Assembly: GCA_938039765.1 (NCBI GenBank)
Contig: CALHTV010000034.1
Span: 1-8,881, forward strand
Source of the DNA: an uncultured Dictyoglomus sp.
GTDB lineage: Bacteria > Dictyoglomota > Dictyoglomia > Dictyoglomales > Dictyoglomaceae
Reading direction: 5' to 3'
DNA length: 8,881 nt
Made by a program: the position numbers and the translations under genes. This document shows, piece by piece, positions 1 to 7,971 of the stretch. How positions within the stretch are numbered: position 1 is the first letter of the stretch; the number at the start of each line of letters is the position of its first letter. The notes under the pieces were generated by a model. The model worked only from the letters and a program-made list of their open reading frames with translations. It was not told the DNA's origin and searched no databases.

Positions 1-360
1 AAAATAAAAAGTGTAAGTATTTGTAGGACTAATACCTTTTATTCCAGAAGGTAGAAGTTGAGGTGGAACGTATACCTTTTTAGTTTTTTCTCCATAAATC
101 TGATAAAAGAGTATAGTATTTAACTTAGGAGAATATTCAAAAGAATAAATAATCCTCTCTCCTTTAACTATAGATAGTTCTGAGGCATATCTTGAATTTA
201 TGATGACCTCATGAGACAAAATAAAGGTATAAACCCTTAACCAGTAGAAGATGTGAAGAAGCATGTATAGTGAAAGAAAGAATATAGAGAGGAGTAAAAA
301 ATAAATTACAGCTCTCTTATACTTTTTAAGCTTGGCATAAATAACTAAAAAACTTTTCAT
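1..360 (-). CDS. Unrecognised membrane-anchored protein, N-terminal 120 residues (runs off left edge)
   Basis: I do not recognise this gene. Reading from an ATG at 360, the frame stays open for 120 codons to the window edge, so the C-terminus is missing. A TAA stop lies directly before the ATG in frame, so translation cannot begin further upstream. The protein starts with a basic segment (Lys and Arg between residues 2 and 16). One strongly hydrophobic span follows at about 17-40, rich in Leu, Phe and Tyr. The remainder is polar, with many Tyr, Ser and Lys and a Pro-Pro pair at 99-100. The positive-inside rule predicts a short cytoplasmic tail, one membrane anchor and an extracytoplasmic domain. 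There is no prepilin Gly-Phe-x-x-x-Glu signal, so it is not a second pilin. It follows the pilin gene after 52 bases containing a hairpin. No good Shine-Dalgarno sequence is visible; a GGGG within the hairpin is the only candidate. A role in pilus or surface biology is only a guess from position. Confidence 0.7.
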   Translation of the reverse strand, partial: MKSFLVIYAKLKKYKRAVIYFLLLSIFFLSLYMLLHIFYWLRVYTFILSHEVIINSRYASELSIVKGERIIYSFEYSPKLNTILFYQIYGEKTKKVYVPPQLLPSGIKGISPTNTYTFYF

Positions 361-361
361 T

Positions 362-393
362 TAAAAATAAACCCCGGGGAGAATACCCCGGGG
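362..393 (-). terminator. Intrinsic terminator-like hairpin after the pilin gene
   Basis: On the minus strand two copies of CCCCGGGG (393-386 and 379-372) flank a 6-base loop, TATTCT, and are followed by TTTATTTTT (371-363). The arms pair perfectly to give an 8 bp all-G/C stem with a T-rich tail, the classical form of a Rho-independent terminator for the pilin transcript. It begins 20 bases beyond the pilin stop codon. The T-tract exists only on the minus-strand side, so it would act leftward. The tail ends two bases before the ATG of the next gene. The hairpin may therefore also act as an mRNA-stabilising 3' end with some read-through. Confidence 0.8.
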
Positions 394-412
394 GATAATA
401 TTTATAAAAATT

Positions 413-802
413 TTATGGAGCAGTATAGGTTAAGGTGTATGCGTTTGCTGTGCTTGTATATCCTAAATAATTTTCATTACCAGATGTAGCCCAATAGGTT
501 GAAGTTTGTGAGACATCAACGGCAGTATATGCCTTATTATTATATGGACATACAACGGGTTCAGCAAAATAAGTTGGATCTGACAAGAATGAAGAAAAGT
601 TTGTTAAAGTTGGATATGTGTTGTTTTTATTTCTGTAATATTCAAGGCTTGTTCTTATAATTGCTATGTTAGATTTTTGAGCTGATCTTTTTGCATCTGC
701 CACTGCATCAAAATATCTTGGTAAAGCAATGGCTACTAGGATTCCTAAAATTGCGATTACTACTAAGAGCTCTAAGAGTGAAAAACCTCTACTATTCTTC
801 AA
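413..802 (-). CDS. Type IV pilin-like protein (major pilin / GspG-like pseudopilin)
   Basis: This is a 129-residue prepilin. The leader is short and basic, M-K-N-S-R-G, with the cleavage Gly at residue 6. The mature protein would begin F-S-L-L-E-L-L, with the conserved Glu at mature position 5, followed by a hydrophobic helix to about residue 28 and the usual Pro-Arg-Tyr turn. This is the class III signal cut and N-methylated by the prepilin peptidase PilD. The helix anchors the subunit in the membrane and packs in the fibre core. The rest is a small Tyr/Thr/Asn/Ser-rich globular domain with a single Cys, so no disulfide loop as in PilA/PilE. I start it at TTG 802, which lies 8 bases after a perfect GGAGG. 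A GTG at 811 would add three residues but overlaps that Shine-Dalgarno sequence. It has its own promoter and follows pilB-pilC, so it is probably the main subunit. A pseudopilin of a type II secretion-like system is the alternative. Confidence 0.93.
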   Translation of the reverse strand: MKNSRGFSLLELLVVIAILGILVAIALPRYFDAVADAKRSAQKSNIAIIRTSLEYYRNKNNTYPTLTNFSSFLSDPTYFAEPVVCPYNNKAYTAVDVSQTSTYWATSGNENYLGYTSTANAYTLTYTAP

Positions 803-807
803 AATAT

Positions 808-817
808 TCACCTCCTT
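808..817 (-). promoter_or_regulatory. Strong ribosome binding site deciding the pilin start
   Basis: The minus strand reads AAGGAGGTGA here, a full match to the 3' end of 16S rRNA. It lies 8 bases upstream of TTG at 802-800 measured from the last G of GGAGG. The competing GTG (811-809) shares bases with this site, so it cannot be served by it. This supports TTG as the start. Confidence 0.85.
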
Positions 818-854
818 TCATATTTAAAATATTTTTTAAAATTATTCTTTTTGT

Positions 855-882
855 ATTATAGCATTTTTAATTAAGTTTTCAA
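855..882 (-). promoter_or_regulatory. Sigma-70-type promoter with extended -10 driving the pilin
   Basis: In the gap between pilC and the pilin gene, the minus strand shows TTGAAA (882-877), a 16-base A+T-rich spacer, and a perfect TATAAT (860-855). TGC precedes the -10, giving the extended TGnTATAAT form. Transcription should begin near 848-847, leaving a leader of roughly 46 bases before the TTG start. In A+T-rich DNA single hexamers arise by chance. Here both hexamers, the spacing, the TGn and the location in the only real intergenic space agree. A separate promoter would let the pilin be made in excess over PilB and PilC. Confidence 0.8.
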
Positions 883-892
883 CAATACATTA

Positions 893-2095
893 TTATCTTC
901 TAAATAGTCTCACCATATTAAACATAGGCAGATACATGGATATAACAATAAAGAATACGACTACTCCTAAAAAAATGGTCAAGGCAGGTTCTATCATAGA
1001 GGTAATTCTCTTTGTACCTATATCTATTTCTCTCTCTGCAAATCTTGTATATTCTTCAAGCATGGTATCAAGTCTACCGCTTCTCTCCCCTACCACAATC
1101 ATTTGCTTCAAAAGAGGAGTAAAAACCTCTTCATCCATCATATCAGACAGATTTCGCCCTTCTAAAACCCCTGATAACATCTTTCTTAAATGTTCAGAGA
1201 AATATAGGTTTCCTATCACATCTTCTAATATTTCTAAGGATTGGGTTATCAATATACCTCCTGTGATAAGAACATAAAAGGTACTTGTAAATCTTGCAAG
1301 AAGTATTTGCCTCCATAACTTTCCTATTTTAGGAATTTTTAATTTATATTCATCCCACCATCTCTTGACCTTTTTATTCTTCAAACTTTGCCTTACTCCC
1401 ACAATAAAAAGGGAAATAAGGATTAGTATTATCAAAATATTGTTTTTAATGAAATTGCCAAGAGAAATGGTAATCCTTGTGGGTAGAGGAAGGGGAACAT
1501 TAGTTCTTGCATAGACCCTTTGAAAAGTAGGAATTACAAAGGTCAACATAAAAATTACTACAATTATCGCTGCAATTGTAACAATAAGAGGGTATGTAGT
1601 GGCTGATTTTATCTTTTCCCTTAACTCATGCTGAAGATCAAAATACTTAGAAAGCTTATCCAACATTACGTCAAGACTTCCTGTGACTTCTCCAGCCCTA
1701 ACAAGACTTATAAATATTTTAGGAAATACATTTGGATATCTGCTTAAAGCTTCTGAAAGACTCAATCCTGCATCCACATTCTTTCTTACATCAAAGAGTA
1801 CATCTCTAAAGTAGGCATTGTCAGTTTGGGTAGCAAGAGTTGACAAACATTCAGTTAAAATTATTCCAGATCTAAGTAAGGTTGCGAATTGAGAAGTAAA
1901 TAACACCAACTCTGGAAGGGTAACCTTTTTCTTATAAGTGAGAGTTTTCCACAAATCTGATTCTTTCTTTACAGAAACTACATATAGTTTTTTAGCTTTT
2001 AAAAGCTTTCTTACTTCCCTTTCGGAAGAGGCTTCTAAAATTCCTTTATATATTTTTCCTTGTAGGTCCTTAGCTACATACCTGAAGGAGGGCAA
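893..2095 (-). CDS. pilC: PilC, type IV pilus inner-membrane platform protein (GspF family)
   Basis: This is a 400-residue polytopic inner-membrane protein, normal length for PilC/GspF. It begins M-P-S-F-R-Y-V-A-K-D-L-Q-G-K, the typical small N-terminal domain. Two GspF/PilC repeats follow at about 66-190 and 267-390. Each carries a matching G-E-(V/R)-(T/S)-G-x-L-D-x-M-L stretch (135-145 and 336-346). Membrane spans are predicted near 169-189, 219-237 and 370-390. PilC sits on the cytoplasmic ATPase PilB and couples its movements to insertion of pilin subunits into the growing fibre. The start is TTG, placed one base after the TGA of pilB. Its Shine-Dalgarno GGGAGGAG lies inside the last codons of pilB, so the two are probably translationally coupled. 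An in-frame stop nine codons upstream excludes a much longer form. The type II secretion homologue GspF cannot be excluded from sequence alone. Confidence 0.95.
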   Translation of the reverse strand: MPSFRYVAKDLQGKIYKGILEASSEREVRKLLKAKKLYVVSVKKESDLWKTLTYKKKVTLPELVLFTSQFATLLRSGIILTECLSTLATQTDNAYFRDVLFDVRKNVDAGLSLSEALSRYPNVFPKIFISLVRAGEVTGSLDVMLDKLSKYFDLQHELREKIKSATTYPLIVTIAAIIVVIFMLTFVIPTFQRVYARTNVPLPLPTRITISLGNFIKNNILIILILISLFIVGVRQSLKNKKVKRWWDEYKLKIPKIGKLWRQILLARFTSTFYVLITGGILITQSLEILEDVIGNLYFSEHLRKMLSGVLEGRNLSDMMDEEVFTPLLKQMIVVGERSGRLDTMLEEYTRFAEREIDIGTKRITSMIEPALTIFLGVVVFFIVISMYLPMFNMVRLFRR

Positions 2096-2096
2096 A

Positions 2097-3782
2097 TCAA
2101 CTCTCCTCCCAGGCTATTACTCTTCTTATCTCATCAATAGTAGTGATTTTGTTTAGAACTTTTTCTCTAGCATTCATAAATAGGGTTTTCATTCCTTCTT
2201 TAAGGGCAGTATTTCTTATCTCGTCTATGGATGCACCAGAATTTATCAAACTTCTTATATTTTTAGTAATTCTAAGAATTTCAAAAACTCCAGTTCTTCC
2301 TGTATATCCAGTATAATTACAGAAGAGACAACCCTTTCCTCGAGCAAGAGTTATATTTTTACCTTCCTCTTTTGTTAGACCAAGTTCTTCAATCTCCTCA
2401 GGAGATGGGGTATATTCTTCTTTACAGGAAAGGCATATAGTTCTTACTAATCTCTGTGCTACGATGCCAATTAGAGAGGAGGCTATAAGAAAAGGCTCAA
2501 CTCCCATTTGGACAAGCCTTGCAATAGCGCTTGCAGAGTCATTAGCGTGGAAGGTACTCAAGAGCAAATGCCCTGTTAAGGCTGCTTCTATGGAGGTATT
2601 TAGGGTTTCGGTATCTCGTATTTCGCCTACCATGATTATATTGGGATCAAGTCTTAGAATATTTCTAAGTCCTGCTGCAAAATCTATACCTATTCGGGGT
2701 TGTATCTGAATTTGATTTATGCCCGGGAGAGCATATTCTACAGGATCTTCAAGGGTGATTATATTCACTTCAGGTTTGTTTAATACATTAAGAGCAGAAT
2801 ACAAAGTAGTAGTTTTTCCACTTCCTGTAGGACCTGTCACAAGGATCATACCAAAAGGTCTCTTTATAAGATTTTCAAAAACTTTCAAATCGTAATCTGA
2901 CATTCCTAATCTATCAAGTTCGATAAGTACCTTGGTTTTATCTAAAAGCCTTATTACTACCATTTCACCATAAGTAGCCCCAATAGAAGCTACACGCAGG
3001 TCAAAAACTCTATTTTCATATCTATAGGTAGCTCTACCATCTTGAGGTCTTCTTTTTTCTGCTATATCCATTCCAGAGATTACTTTTATTCTTGTAACTA
3101 CCGCATCTTGAACCTCTTTAGGAATGGTCATTATATCATAGAGTATTCCATGTATCCTGTATCTTACCTTCATTTCCTTTTCTTGAGGGTCTAAGTGAAT
3201 ATCACTGGCATTTCTGTTTATGGCTTCATTTATTATGGATGATACAAGTTTTACAATTGGGGCTTCCTCTACCCCTAAGGCTGGGGGTATCTCTACAGTA
3301 GGTTCTGGAGCAGTTTTTTGAAAGTCTTGTACTACTGTAAGGGTTGTCTTTTCTAAGGGAAAAAGTTTAGATATTGCTTGGTTAAACTCCTTATCTGTAA
3401 TGATAAAAATTCTTATAGGAGATTTAACAATTCTTCTTATTTCATTTATTACCACAGGATCTATAGGGGGTACAACTGCTATATGTAAGACGCCAGACTC
3501 TCTTTTAATGGGAATAAATTTATATCTTCTTAATAGATTCTCTGGAAAACTCTTTGCAACCTTTTCATCTATCTGAACCTCAGCCAGTGAAATATATGGA
3601 ATTTCGCTCTGTTTTTCTAAAACCTTTCCTATATCTTCCGGTTTTACATATCCTCTTTCTATAAGAATTTGTCCAAGTTTTGCTCCTGTCTTTTTTTGCT
3701 CTTCAAGAGCTTTTTCTAGCTGTTCTTTAGTGATCAGCCCTTGCTCTAATAAATATTCACCTAAGGGCTTTTTTTCCTTCAT
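2097..3782 (-). CDS. pilB: PilB, type IV pilus assembly ATPase (GspE family)
   Basis: This 561-residue cytoplasmic ATPase powers pilus extension. The N-terminal MshEN-type (T2SSE_N) domain spans about 1-140. It starts with two 24-residue repeats (6-29 and 35-58) of the kind that binds cyclic-di-GMP in relatives. The second N-terminal (N2) domain lies at about 170-290. The RecA-like core carries Walker A GPTGSGKT (317-324), the Asp box around LEDPVEY (344-350), Walker B with IIMVGEIRD (382-390) and the His box around [12 protein letters not shown] (404-415). A zinc-binding Cys quartet, C450-x2-C453 and C485-x2-C488, is typical of PilB/GspE and absent from the retraction ATPase PilT. The ATG overlaps the gatB stop as ATGA. 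Only a weak purine stretch precedes it, so translation is probably coupled to gatB. The gene lies directly upstream of pilC. GspE of a type II secretion system is the main alternative. Confidence 0.96.
   Translation of the reverse strand: MKEKKPLGEYLLEQGLITKEQLEKALEEQKKTGAKLGQILIERGYVKPEDIGKVLEKQSEIPYISLAEVQIDEKVAKSFPENLLRRYKFIPIKRESGVLHIAVVPPIDPVVINEIRRIVKSPIRIFIITDKEFNQAISKLFPLEKTTLTVVQDFQKTAPEPTVEIPPALGVEEAPIVKLVSSIINEAINRNASDIHLDPQEKEMKVRYRIHGILYDIMTIPKEVQDAVVTRIKVISGMDIAEKRRPQDGRATYRYENRVFDLRVASIGATYGEMVVIRLLDKTKVLIELDRLGMSDYDLKVFENLIKRPFGMILVTGPTGSGKTTTLYSALNVLNKPEVNIITLEDPVEYALPGINQIQIQPRIGIDFAAGLRNILRLDPNIIMVGEIRDTETLNTSIEAALTGHLLLSTFHANDSASAIARLVQMGVEPFLIASSLIGIVAQRLVRTICLSCKEEYTPSPEEIEELGLTKEEGKNITLARGKGCLFCNYTGYTGRTGVFEILRITKNIRSLINSGASIDEIRNTALKEGMKTLFMNAREKVLNKITTIDEIRRVIAWEES
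2103..2110 (-). promoter_or_regulatory. Ribosome binding site of pilC inside the pilB 3' end
   Basis: The minus strand reads GGGAGGAG, overlapping the final codons (Trp-Glu-Glu-Ser) of pilB. It ends about 7 bases before the TTG start of pilC at 2095. It supports a TTG start and suggests that ribosomes finishing pilB help start pilC. Confidence 0.75.
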
Positions 3783-5224
3783 AATTTATTTAACTCTTCT
3801 TCAAGAAGGTTTTTAACCACATCAAGACTTGCTCTACCCCTTGTTTCTTTCATCACCTGACCAACCAAAAAATTTATAACTTGTTTTTTACCCTTTTTCC
3901 AATCTTCCACTGCCTTACTATTATTTGATATAACATTTTTAATTATATCTTGCAAATAGGAAGTATCGGATACAACTCTAAGGCCTTCTCTTTCTATTAT
4001 AACCAAAGGATCCTCTTTTTTGGTAAGATATCTTCTTAAAACTTCTTTAGCCACAGGCCTTGTGATTTCATTTTTATCTACCATCTCTATTAACTTTACA
4101 AACCTTTCAGAGTCTATATCTAGGTCTTTAAATTCAAGCTTATTTTCATTTAAATAACTTAGTATCTCCACTGACAGCCAGCTATGAAGATTTTTGGCGT
4201 TTCCATAAATTCTTAATGCTTTGTCAAAAAAGTCTGATAAATCTTTGTCAGATACAAGAATCTCCACATCCACAGGAGAAAGCTCTAAAGCTAAATATCG
4301 TTCTCTTCTTTTTGCTGGAAGTTCGGGTATCTCGCTTTTTAATTTATTTTTCATTTCTTCAGTTACCATTAAGGGGGGAAGATCTGGTTCTGGAAAATAT
4401 CTATAATCTTCTGCTTCTTCTTTACTTCTTAAACTTACAGTTTTTTGATTCTTTTCATCCCAATGTCTTGTTTCTTGGATAACTTCTTCGCCTCTTTTTA
4501 AGATTTCAATCTGCCTCTCTATCTCATATTCAAGGGCTTTTTCGAGAGAAAAGAAAGAATTAACATTCTTAATTTCTGTTCTTGTTCCAAATTTACCTTC
4601 CTCGGTCTGAATAGATATGTTAGCATCACACCTTAGGGAACCCTTTTCCATATCACCACTACTAATACCCAAATATCTCAATATAAGTCTTAACTCTTGT
4701 AAAAAAAGTCTTGCCTCTTTAGGAGAATTTATATCAGGCTCTGTAACTATCTCAATGAGAGGTATTCCTGCTCTATTGAAATCCACAAGACTGTAGTCAG
4801 ATTCAGAGAGTCTATCTCCAGAGCCTATATGGAGAAGTTTTCCTGCATCTTCTTCAAGATGAATCCTTTTTATTCTTACTCTTTTTATTTCTCCATCTAC
4901 ATAAAGGTCTATATATCCATTTCTACACAATGGTAGATCATATTGAGAAATCTGATATCCCTTAGGAAGATCGGGATAGAAATAATTCTTTCTATCAAAT
5001 TTGGAATAATTAGATATTTCACAATTTAAGGCAAGACCGGCCTTAATAGCATATTCCACTGCCTTTTTATTTACTACAGGCAAAACTCCTGGAAAACCCA
5101 TACAAATAGGACAAACATTAGTGTTAGGAGGCAAATTTTCATGCTCAGTACTACAAGAGCAAAATAGTTTTGTCTTTGTAGATAATTGGGCGTGAACTTC
5201 AAGACCAATAACAGGCTTATACAT
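3779..5224 (-). CDS. gatB: GatB, Asp-tRNA(Asn)/Glu-tRNA(Gln) amidotransferase subunit B
   Basis: GatB (481 residues, full length) binds mischarged Asp-tRNA(Asn) or Glu-tRNA(Gln), activates the side-chain carboxylate with ATP, and completes amidation using ammonia from GatA. It opens with [13 protein letters not shown], containing the conserved Glu9 and His11 near the metal site. Zinc-ligand cysteines are at C22, C24, C38 and C41. The conserved stretches around [19 protein letters not shown] (78-96), HLEEDAGK (122-129) and [12 protein letters not shown] (148-159) are present. The C-terminal part from about 330 is the helical plus YqeY-like tail that grips the tRNA, ending near [12 protein letters not shown] (454-465). 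The ATG lies two bases after the gatA stop, with an AGGAG upstream. Its TGA overlaps the pilB ATG by four bases. Confidence 0.97.
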   Translation of the reverse strand: MYKPVIGLEVHAQLSTKTKLFCSCSTEHENLPPNTNVCPICMGFPGVLPVVNKKAVEYAIKAGLALNCEISNYSKFDRKNYFYPDLPKGYQISQYDLPLCRNGYIDLYVDGEIKRVRIKRIHLEEDAGKLLHIGSGDRLSESDYSLVDFNRAGIPLIEIVTEPDINSPKEARLFLQELRLILRYLGISSGDMEKGSLRCDANISIQTEEGKFGTRTEIKNVNSFFSLEKALEYEIERQIEILKRGEEVIQETRHWDEKNQKTVSLRSKEEAEDYRYFPEPDLPPLMVTEEMKNKLKSEIPELPAKRRERYLALELSPVDVEILVSDKDLSDFFDKALRIYGNAKNLHSWLSVEILSYLNENKLEFKDLDIDSERFVKLIEMVDKNEITRPVAKEVLRRYLTKKEDPLVIIEREGLRVVSDTSYLQDIIKNVISNNSKAVEDWKKGKKQVINFLVGQVMKETRGRASLDVVKNLLEEELNKL

Positions 5225-5226
5225 CT

Positions 5227-6678
5227 CTATACTCTCTCCTTATTAGGAAGGGTAGGATATTTCTTTGAAAAATCTACAAATTGTTGATAAGCATAGGCAA
5301 ATTGGAGCAATTTATCCTCTGTAAAGAAGGAACTCATGAATTGAATTCCTACAGGAAGATTATTGTAGAAGCCAGCAGGCATAGATATGGCTGGAATTCC
5401 TGCAAGATTTACTGGAATGGTCATTATATCTGTTAAATACATTTGTAGTGGGTCAGATATCCTTTCTCCAAGCTTAAAAGGCAAAACAGGACTTGTAGGT
5501 GATGCTATAATATCTACTTTTTTAAAGGCCTCCTCAAACTCTATCCTTATTAGTCTTCTTACCTTTGTGGCTTTTAAATAGTATGCATCATAATATCCTG
5601 CACTTAAGGCATAGGTTCCAAGAATTATTCTTCTTTTTACCTCACTTCCAAAGCCCTTTCCTCTGGTCTGTTTGTACATAGAAATGAGATCTTCTGCAGT
5701 AAAGTCTCTATAACCGTATTTTACCCCGTCATATCGAGCAAGGTTTGAACTTGCCTCTGAAGTAGAGATTATATAATAAACTGGAAGGGCATACTCAAGA
5801 GAAGGTAAAGATATTTCTTCAATAGTTACTCCCATTTCTTTGAATACACCAAAAGAATTCTCAAGGGTCTTAAGTACTTCCTCTGAGACTCCCTTATACC
5901 AAAGCTCTTTTGGAATTCCCACTCTCCAATTTTTAACACTTTTTCCCAAGCCCTCTAAATAATTAGGAATTTCGTAAGGAGATGATGTTGAGTCCATAGG
6001 ATCATGTCCTGCAATAATTTGAAGTGTTATTGCTATATCTTCTACGGTTCTTCCAAAAGGTCCTATCTGATCTAATGACGAAGCAAAAGCAACGAGTCCA
6101 AATCTAGAGACTAACCCGTAAGTTGGTTTTAGTCCTATCACTCCTGTAAAAGATGCAGGAAGCCTTATAGACCCTCCCGTATCTGAACCTAAGGATATAG
6201 GAGCCTCACCAGCAGAGACGCATGCTGCAGATCCTCCGCTTGACCCACCGGGTACTCTTTCTATATCCCAAGGATTTTTGGTAGGACCAAAAGCAGAATT
6301 TTCGCAAGAAGATCCCATAGCAAATTCATCTAAATTTGTTTTTCCAATTATAATGGCACCATTTTCTTTTAGTCTTTTTACTACTGTGGCATCATAAGGT
6401 GGTATAAAGTTTTCAAGAATTTTTGAGGCACAAGTAGTCTTTATATTCTTTGTAAGAATATTATCTTTAATAGCGATAGGAATACCATACAAAGGAAGAT
6501 TTGGAGATTTGCTTTCAAGTTCTTTGATTTGCTTCTCTATATCTTCGTAAGGTATATGTAAGAAGGCGTTAATATAAGGTTCCCACTCTTTTATTTTCTC
6601 AAGATAACTTTCGACAACTTCTTTAACGTTAGCCTCTTTATTTTCATAAATTTTTTTAATCTCTCTTAAAGTTCTCAT
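5227..6678 (-). CDS. gatA: GatA, Asp-tRNA(Asn)/Glu-tRNA(Gln) amidotransferase subunit A (glutaminase)
   Basis: GatA (483 residues, normal length) is the amidase-signature subunit that hydrolyses glutamine (or asparagine) and channels ammonia to GatB. The catalytic Ser-cisSer-Lys triad is visible. Lys71 lies in G-I-P-I-A-I-K-D-N. The cis-Ser is Ser146 in GGSSGGS (144-150). The nucleophile is Ser170 in GSDTGGSIR (164-172). The Lys-to-Ser spacings (75 and 99) match those of Staphylococcus aureus GatA as I recall them. The conserved ASPTSP stretch lies at 392-397, and the closing [10 protein letters not shown] at 427-436. The ATG overlaps the gatC TGA as ATGA, with a GAGGG four to eight bases upstream. 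The order gatC-gatA-gatB is the common bacterial order. Its presence implies that the organism makes Asn-tRNA(Asn) and/or Gln-tRNA(Gln) indirectly. Confidence 0.97.
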   Translation of the reverse strand: MRTLREIKKIYENKEANVKEVVESYLEKIKEWEPYINAFLHIPYEDIEKQIKELESKSPNLPLYGIPIAIKDNILTKNIKTTCASKILENFIPPYDATVVKRLKENGAIIIGKTNLDEFAMGSSCENSAFGPTKNPWDIERVPGGSSGGSAACVSAGEAPISLGSDTGGSIRLPASFTGVIGLKPTYGLVSRFGLVAFASSLDQIGPFGRTVEDIAITLQIIAGHDPMDSTSSPYEIPNYLEGLGKSVKNWRVGIPKELWYKGVSEEVLKTLENSFGVFKEMGVTIEEISLPSLEYALPVYYIISTSEASSNLARYDGVKYGYRDFTAEDLISMYKQTRGKGFGSEVKRRIILGTYALSAGYYDAYYLKATKVRRLIRIEFEEAFKKVDIIASPTSPVLPFKLGERISDPLQMYLTDIMTIPVNLAGIPAISMPAGFYNNLPVGIQFMSSFFTEDKLLQFAYAYQQFVDFSKKYPTLPNKERV

Positions 6679-6977
6679 TCTTCCCTCTTCATTATCCTTG
6701 GTATTTTAAATCCTAAATCCTCAATTTCAGGAGCATTTTTAAAAGCTTCTTCCTGAGATATACTTTCTTTTACTTCGTCCTCTCTCCAAATGTTATAAAG
6801 AGGTAGTACATGAGCCATAGGTTCCACATTTGAAGTGTCAAGCTCTTGAAGTTTCTTAAAATAATCAAGAATATTCTGTAGTTGTTTTGTAAAAAGTTCT
6901 TCCTCCTCTGGAGTAAGATGTAATCTTGCAAGATGCGCTGTCTTCTTAAGTTGTTCTTTAAAGTCTCTTCTCTCCAT
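6675..6977 (-). CDS. gatC: GatC, Asp-tRNA(Asn)/Glu-tRNA(Gln) amidotransferase subunit C
   Basis: GatC (100 residues from this start) is the small subunit that wraps around GatA and GatB and stabilises their interface. The family core is clear: A-H-L-A-R-L-x-L-T-P-E-E-E-E near the N-terminus, a helix with L-Q-N-I-L-D-Y-F in the middle, then V-E-P-M-A-H and a tail with the A-P-E-(I)-E-D-L-G-F-K-I-P-R-I pattern. I choose ATG 6977, four bases after the oppF stop, because it gives the usual length. A TTG at 7004 would add nine residues (M-W-L-V-I-Y-I-K-S) that overlap oppF, has no Shine-Dalgarno sequence, and does not resemble GatC. Only a weak AAGAG precedes the ATG, so coupling to oppF translation is likely. 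Its TGA overlaps the gatA ATG. Confidence 0.94.
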   Translation of the reverse strand: MERRDFKEQLKKTAHLARLHLTPEEEELFTKQLQNILDYFKKLQELDTSNVEPMAHVLPLYNIWREDEVKESISQEEAFKNAPEIEDLGFKIPRIMKREE

Positions 6978-6981
6978 ACTC

Positions 6982-7971
6982 TTAATATAAATGACAAGCC
7001 ACAAAGTGGCCCGGATTAATTTCTTTTAAAATTGGCTCCTCTTTTGAGCAAATATCCATTACACTAGGACATCTGGGATGGAATCTACATCCTGAAGGAG
7101 GATTTACAGAGCTTGGAACGTCTCCAGTAAGTACAATCTTTTTTCTTTTCTCTGCCACTTCAGGATCTGGAATAGGTATAGCAGAAAGCAAAGCCTGAGT
7201 ATATGGATGAAGAGGAGAATTATACAGATCATCATTATTGGCTATTTCTACAATTTTTCCCAAATACATCACAGCAATTCTGTCACATATATGTCTTATA
7301 ACTGCTAAGTCATGAGATATGAAAAGATAAGTTAATTTGAATTCTTTTTGAAGATCTTGCATCAAATTAATTATCTGAGATCTTATTGAAACATCCAATG
7401 CAGAAGTTGGTTCATCAGCGACTATAAATTTGGGATTCAAGGCAAGAGCTCTTGCTATTCCTATTCTTTGCCTCTGACCACCCGAAAATTCATGAGGATA
7501 TCTTGTGGCATGATAAGGAGCAAGCCCCACAAGTTCTAAAAGTTCCTGAACTCTTTTTTCCTTTTCTTGAGAGTTTCTTACAATACCATGAACTTCTAGT
7601 GGTTCTCCTATAATTTCACTTACAGTCATTCTTGGATTTAGAGAAGAATAAGGATCCTGAAATATTATCTGCATATCCTTTCTAATTTTTCTTAAATCTT
7701 TATTAGAAAGCTTTGTAATATCAATCCCATCAAAAATTATTTGTCCATCGGTTGGTTCAAGAAGTCTTATAATAGTCCTTGCTACAGTACTTTTACCACA
7801 CCCTGATTCCCCAACAAGACCTAAAGTTTCTCCTTTTCTTATGTAAAAACTTACATCATCAACGGCCTTTACATCACCCACATGCTTTGATAATATTATT
7901 CCTCTCTTTATTGGAAAATATTTTTTAAGATTTTTTACTTCTATTATGATCTCTTCAGAAAAGTTATTCAT
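6982..7971 (-). CDS. oppF: OppF/DppF-type peptide ABC transporter ATP-binding protein
   Basis: This 329-residue cytoplasmic ATPase subunit of an Opp/Dpp importer is normal length. It contains Walker A GESGCGKS (54-61), a Q-loop with [11 protein letters not shown] (103-112), the ABC signature FSGGQRQR (162-169), Walker B FIVADE (182-187), and the switch His at 220. The C-terminal oligopeptide-transporter extension has four Cys at 295, 301, 308 and 326 in the P-x-x-G-C-R-F-x-P-R-C-P context. It pairs with OppD, encoded just upstream, to form the nucleotide-binding heterodimer. I choose ATG 7971 because GGAGG (7980-7976) lies four bases before it and conserved OppF sequence begins soon after. 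An ATG at 7995 would add eight residues and has no Shine-Dalgarno site. The start overlaps the oppD stop by eight bases. The substrate cannot be read from an ATPase: peptides are usual, but in some thermophiles this family imports oligosaccharides. Confidence 0.95.
   Translation of the reverse strand: MNNFSEEIIIEVKNLKKYFPIKRGIILSKHVGDVKAVDDVSFYIRKGETLGLVGESGCGKSTVARTIIRLLEPTDGQIIFDGIDITKLSNKDLRKIRKDMQIIFQDPYSSLNPRMTVSEIIGEPLEVHGIVRNSQEKEKRVQELLELVGLAPYHATRYPHEFSGGQRQRIGIARALALNPKFIVADEPTSALDVSIRSQIINLMQDLQKEFKLTYLFISHDLAVIRHICDRIAVMYLGKIVEIANNDDLYNSPLHPYTQALLSAIPIPDPEVAEKRKKIVLTGDVPSSVNPPSGCRFHPRCPSVMDICSKEEPILKEINPGHFVACHLY

Noticed and set aside
372..393. The repeated CCCCGGGG blocks as a possible repeat-array or CRISPR-like element.
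   Set aside because: There are only two copies six bases apart, and they pair perfectly and precede a T-tract. A terminator hairpin explains them fully.
792..821. Nine-codon frame on the minus strand starting at ATG 821, spanning the pilin ribosome binding site and ending at TAG 794-792.
   Set aside because: It has no Shine-Dalgarno sequence of its own and consists mainly of the ribosome binding site read as codons. It is most simply a chance reading frame.
822..846. A+T-rich run in the pilin leader that could be drawn as a weak stem-loop or repeated ATTTTAAA.
   Set aside because: Only A and T pairs are involved in a low-complexity tract, so the fold would be unstable, especially in a thermophile. 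It is expected by chance.
936..1277. Plus-strand open frame of 113 codons opposite pilC, and similar plus-strand frames at 1938-2156, 2464-2709, 4216-4482, 5387-5581 and 7946-8146.
   Set aside because: All lie opposite strongly conserved minus-strand genes, have no recognisable domains, and arise from the codon bias of the real genes.
6770..6997. A 75-codon minus-strand frame overlapping gatC in another frame.
   Set aside because: The gatC frame matches its family throughout, and this frame shows no family features. It is a shadow.
6975..7004. TTG at 7004 as the gatC start.
   Set aside because: It overlaps oppF, lacks a ribosome binding site, and adds nine residues unlike GatC. ATG 6977 gives the normal family length.
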